A stretch of 18,349 nt of DNA from Verrucomicrobiia bacterium. GTDB taxonomy: Bacteria; Verrucomicrobiota; Verrucomicrobiia; Opitutales; Opitutaceae. Under the pieces are notes generated by a model, which saw only the letters and a list, made by a program, of their open reading frames with translations, was not told the DNA's origin and ran no database searches. Where the stretch lies: NCBI GenBank assembly GCA_030424825.1, contig JAUHWE010000016.1, forward strand, positions 1 through 18,349, written 5' to 3'. Below are positions 15,340 to 18,349 of the stretch, one piece after another. The first letter of the stretch is position 1. Every line of letters starts with the position of its first letter. Both the position numbers and the translations under genes were made by a program.

Positions 15340-15663
15340 CGGGGTATCTAGGTAGTTTGAGCAATAAGTCGCCGTGATGAATGCGATGTTATAATTAGTG
15401 CTGCGACGAATAAGTCCACATCTTACACTAAAAGAAATTTTCAAAAAGCCACGAATCGCGAAGGATCGAAGGCGATTTTTACAAAATTCCTTTAACGTAG
15501 GAGTCCTTGGGCGGTCCACCAGCATTGGCTTCAAAACAAGCAACTACTCAGCCTAAAACGGATCTACGATTGTTATTGCTAGATTGCCCATCCCCCAACT
15601 TCCGCCTTTCAATAACCATTTCCAATCGTTACGGAATTATCGAGAATCAGCAAAGCCCACGGC
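15340..15663 (-). promoter_or_regulatory. Intergenic region upstream of the ECF sigma gene
   Basis: These 324 bases lie between the stop of the PVC-type cytochrome gene (15664) and the sigma start (15339). They must include the 3' end of one transcript and probably the promoter of the sigma/fecR pair. No stem-loop with a U-tract was found for the upstream gene. An AT-rich segment with TATAAC at about 15386-15391 (minus strand) could be a -10 element, but its -35 match is poor. Confidence 0.35.
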
Positions 15664-18349
15664 TCACCTCCATTTGGTGTCTTTCAGAAATGCGACCAAA
15701 TCCGCGATCTCCTGTTCGGACAAGGATGCTGTGAGTCCCGTCGGCATAATAGAGGTGTTGGTTGGAACCAGATCTTTGATCTCTTCGCTAGGAATTGCAA
15801 TGGATTGACCGATGCCCAACAGCAGTTCAGTCATGGTAGCTGTGTTTTCTTTCAGTATTCCCAAATACTCATCACCCGAATGGGTGCGAACCTGATAGGT
15901 TTCGTAACTTCTAACGAGACTCGAATTGGGATAGATCACGGCTTCGAGCAAATCACGCTTCGTGCGGATTTGCCCAATTGTCGTCAGATCCGGCCCCACA
16001 TTTCCTCCTTCGTACCCGATTGCATGACACGCCTTGCAAGCGGTCAAAGAGCTATTGAACACATTTTGCCCCCGCTGGATATCGCCTTCTGGCAAGGTTG
16101 ACAACAAGTGCTCAATGTGAGCCGCCCGATCTTCAGCCCCACTGTCTATGAGCTTATAGAGCGACTCAGCTTCAATTTTCACCGAATTAGGGTACTCGGC
16201 CACGACCGCTCTCAATTCATCGGGCCTCAAACTGTCTAAAGCGATCGCGGATCTCAGTTGAGCTATCAGTTTCTTGCCCACCGCCTCGTCCGACACACGT
16301 TTGAAGGCCGACAGAATGGGCCGCAACTGTAGAGGGCTGGCTTTCTCAATAAAATCGGCGAGTCGAGCAAGCTGCTGAACAGACAGCTTAGCTTTCGAGA
16401 GTGAGTTCGCAGCAGATATACGCTCCGACAGGGGTTCATTGACATCAAGCGAGTGTGCCAGAAACTCGAATTGGGAATCATTCAGGACCAGCAGGGAGCG
16501 GGCCAGCGCTTCCAATGCCTTTAGTCTTGTGATCCTGGATACTCTCTCGTCTTGGCTAATCAGCCTAAGTCGACTAGACAAGGATTCGCTCCCTACTTCC
16601 TCAATCGGCAGAGACCCGATAGCCCTAACCACCATTGCCAGTTGCCCGTTGTCGACTTGCAGTAGCGATACGAGGGGGTCAACCCAAGACTCTGGCAATT
16701 GATTTAACCGGGAACCTTCAAGCGCTCGCAGGCAAATCTCGAGATACCTACCTTGTCCGCTTTCCAGCCCTTCGGCAATCAACCGCTGCGTAGCTGGATC
16801 TTCAAGCGTATCAGATAATCGAAGTCGGATCTGTTCCGCCTCTTTACTGGCAAGTTCTGATTCCTGTAATCGAGTTTGGTAGTATTCAACCAACTCTTTT
16901 CCCCAGTCGGAATGCCGTGAAATAATCCAGTCTGCGGCATCCCTCAGCAACGGTACGGTCGACTGCATAAAAGGAATCACCGCTTCCGCGCCCAGCTCGC
17001 CTTGGGGCATCTGGTCAAGAGCGATTAAACCCGCGCGCAGGACGTTAGGGTCAGATGATTTCAACGCGGGCCAAACGGAATCCGCATCACCAATTTCGAT
17101 TAATGCATAGATGATGGAATGCTCGAACACTCGGTCAATTGGATCACTCACGCTTTCGAGAAGCGATTCGACTGCTTTAGCATCGCCATTTCGACCAAGG
17201 GCTTCCGCCGCTGCTCTTCGATTGTGCGGCAAGCCTTTTACCACTAGTTCAAGCAATTCCGGAATCGCGCTAGAATCACGCCACAGTCCAGTTGAGTGTA
17301 TTGCTGCTTGTCGGACATTTTCGTCGGGATCCGCCAATGCCATTTGAGTAGCGAGCCTCGCGCTCGGATCATCAATTCGGGCCAGCACCCAAACACTTAA
17401 AAGACGTGCATCGACTGGAGTATCCGCTGATAGCATACCTCTTAATCGAGATACAGCTGGCGAACCAATGGCCGCTAATTGACCCATGGCTCGTTTTTTA
17501 ACCGCAACCCTCTCATCCTCGAGTAATCCAACAAGATCAGATAGGGACAACCGGTCCCAACTAAGTTTCAATCCTCTTGGATCATCAAGTAAATTCGAAT
17601 CCATTTTTCGTATACGATAGATTCCACCGTGAACATCTGGCTTATGAAGCTGGGAAGTCGGACAACACAGTTTGTACCATCCGCCTGTATCGATTACGAT
17701 CAAACTTCCATCCGCATCTTCCTCTATGTGAGTGGGGTGAAAATCTGAACTATCTGATACGAGAAAGTCCGAATCTACAGTGCGGTACGACGCGCCCACT
17801 TTCACGAGCTCATGACGCATCACCTTACTCATATTGAATGAAGACGAAAAAAGATTGTCGCGATAGGCTTCACCCAGGGCGCTAGACTCAAAACGCATTA
17901 GTGCACAGGCTGCGGCAGGTCCAAGATGAGTCAAAATCGGAAGAACGTCACCAGTCCTTGGATGCGATTCGATTACGCCATGAACTTTCCCGTAGGTCCC
18001 TCCATAAATTGCATGGATAAGGCCGTCCCGATTTCCCCCTCCCGGGTGTTGGATAAAAGTCGCAGAGAAAATCCGCTCGCCACTGGGCATGAACGCCACC
18101 TCTACCGGATTGTCCATACCACCCGTCATTACGACCTCGACTCCTCCCCCAGAGGGATGCCTACGGAAGATATGGGCTGCCCGGGAAACGAACTCGTCCC
18201 CCGACGTCAGAATGTGCCTTTGCTCCTCAAAGGCTCCCTTGCACCAGTAGATCCACCCATCCAGCCCTAAATACGGACCGTGCAGGTCATTGGCACACCC
18301 CGTCAAGGTTCCCGGGTCGTACCAAACTTCGCGCTCGTCCGCAACCCCA
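15664..18349 (-). CDS. PVC-type HEAT-repeat/cytochrome c protein (5' end outside window)
   Basis: The frame is open to the right edge (894 complete residues visible), so the N-terminus is missing. A TTG at 18306 is internal: the residues before it (VWYDPGT) continue into TGCANDLHGPYLGLDGWIYWCKGAF, typical of the beta-propeller half of PVC 'membrane-bound dehydrogenase'-type proteins. The first ~260 visible residues look like propeller. About 280-600 are HEAT-like helical repeats (e.g. VAVKKRAMGQLAAIGSPAV, ENVRQAAIHSTGLW). The C-terminus is a cytochrome c domain with CKACH at visible residues ~771-775, GPDLTTIG soon after, and a probable distal Met in SIMPTG near ~868. Such proteins are abundant in Planctomycetota and Verrucomicrobiota and are thought to be periplasmic redox proteins, possibly oxidising sugars or polyols, but substrates are mostly unproven. 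It lies 324 bases upstream of the sigma gene on the same strand; a functional tie is only positional. Confidence 0.9.
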   Translation of the reverse strand, partial: GVADEREVWYDPGTLTGCANDLHGPYLGLDGWIYWCKGAFEEQRHILTSGDEFVSRAAHIFRRHPSGGGVEVVMTGGMDNPVEVAFMPSGERIFSATFIQHPGGGNRDGLIHAIYGGTYGKVHGVIESHPRTGDVLPILTHLGPAAACALMRFESSALGEAYRDNLFSSSFNMSKVMRHELVKVGASYRTVDSDFLVSDSSDFHPTHIEEDADGSLIVIDTGGWYKLCCPTSQLHKPDVHGGIYRIRKMDSNLLDDPRGLKLSWDRLSLSDLVGLLEDERVAVKKRAMGQLAAIGSPAVSRLRGMLSADTPVDARLLSVWVLARIDDPSARLATQMALADPDENVRQAAIHSTGLWRDSSAIPELLELVVKGLPHNRRAAAEALGRNGDAKAVESLLESVSDPIDRVFEHSIIYALIEIGDADSVWPALKSSDPNVLRAGLIALDQMPQGELGAEAVIPFMQSTVPLLRDAADWIISRHSDWGKELVEYYQTRLQESELASKEAEQIRLRLSDTLEDPATQRLIAEGLESGQGRYLEICLRALEGSRLNQLPESWVDPLVSLLQVDNGQLAMVVRAIGSLPIEEVGSESLSSRLRLISQDERVSRITRLKALEALARSLLVLNDSQFEFLAHSLDVNEPLSERISAANSLSKAKLSVQQLARLADFIEKASPLQLRPILSAFKRVSDEAVGKKLIAQLRSAIALDSLRPDELRAVVAEYPNSVKIEAESLYKLIDSGAEDRAAHIEHLLSTLPEGDIQRGQNVFNSSLTACKACHAIGYEGGNVGPDLTTIGQIRTKRDLLEAVIYPNSSLVRSYETYQVRTHSGDEYLGILKENTATMTELLLGIGQSIAIPSEEIKDLVPTNTSIMPTGLTASLSEQEIADLVAFLKDTKWR

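Noticed and set aside
15340..15543. N-terminal extension of the sigma factor to a TTG at 15543
   Set aside because: The 68 extra residues match no sigma region, and the ATG at 15339 gives a normal 177-residue ECF factor.

Overview
The window is almost fully coding and most likely comes from a marine-type member of the Verrucomicrobiota, class Opitutia (Opitutales/Puniceicoccales-like). This rests on family resemblance, not on any marker gene. The grounds are a large SusD-less TonB-dependent receptor with the 'ELTPFEV ... DDTGYRAT' N-terminus that I associate with Opitutia, a PVC-type HEAT/cytochrome c protein, several exported FG-GAP/ASPIC proteins, moderate GC by eye, and weak or absent Shine-Dalgarno sites. 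No rRNA, tRNA, CRISPR array, insertion sequence or phage gene was seen.

Layout, left to right. 1-2262 (minus) is a two-gene operon: an exported TPR protein followed, through an ATGA overlap, by a CRTAC1-like FG-GAP protein cut by the left window edge. 2469-4535 (plus) is the only plus-strand gene, an exported FG-GAP/ASPIC-UnbV protein. It faces 4548-7292 (minus), a longer FG-GAP/ASPIC/FG-GAP protein, with only 12 bases between the two stop codons. 7522-9054 (minus) is an exported protein with an N-terminal CxxCH haem-binding segment and an FG-GAP propeller. 9197-13435 (minus) is a 1412-residue TonB-dependent receptor with an N-terminal STN signalling domain, followed by a strong intrinsic terminator. 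13748-14800 (minus) is a FecR-type anti-sigma regulator and 14806-15339 (minus) an ECF sigma factor. 15664 to the right edge (minus) is a PVC-type HEAT-repeat/cytochrome c protein whose N-terminus lies outside.

How the parts may work together. The order sigma - FecR - STN receptor on one strand is the classical cell-surface signalling arrangement: an occupied outer-membrane receptor signals through its periplasmic STN domain to FecR, which releases or activates the ECF sigma factor. Downstream on the same strand, beyond a terminator, are two exported beta-propeller proteins, one with a haem-binding motif. More propeller proteins and a second cytochrome c protein flank the locus. No SusD-like lipoprotein is present. 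My working inference is a regulated outer-membrane uptake locus in which the FG-GAP proteins act as surface or periplasmic binding partners. The substrate cannot be read from the sequence.

The most unusual sequence feature is inside the receptor gene. After the first signal peptide and the STN domain comes a second start-like region: an A-rich leader, an ATG at 13003, a basic segment, a hydrophobic core and an Ala-x-Ala-like end. The ordinary receptor N-terminus follows. This looks like an STN module joined in frame upstream of a complete receptor precursor, and it leaves open a second translation start.
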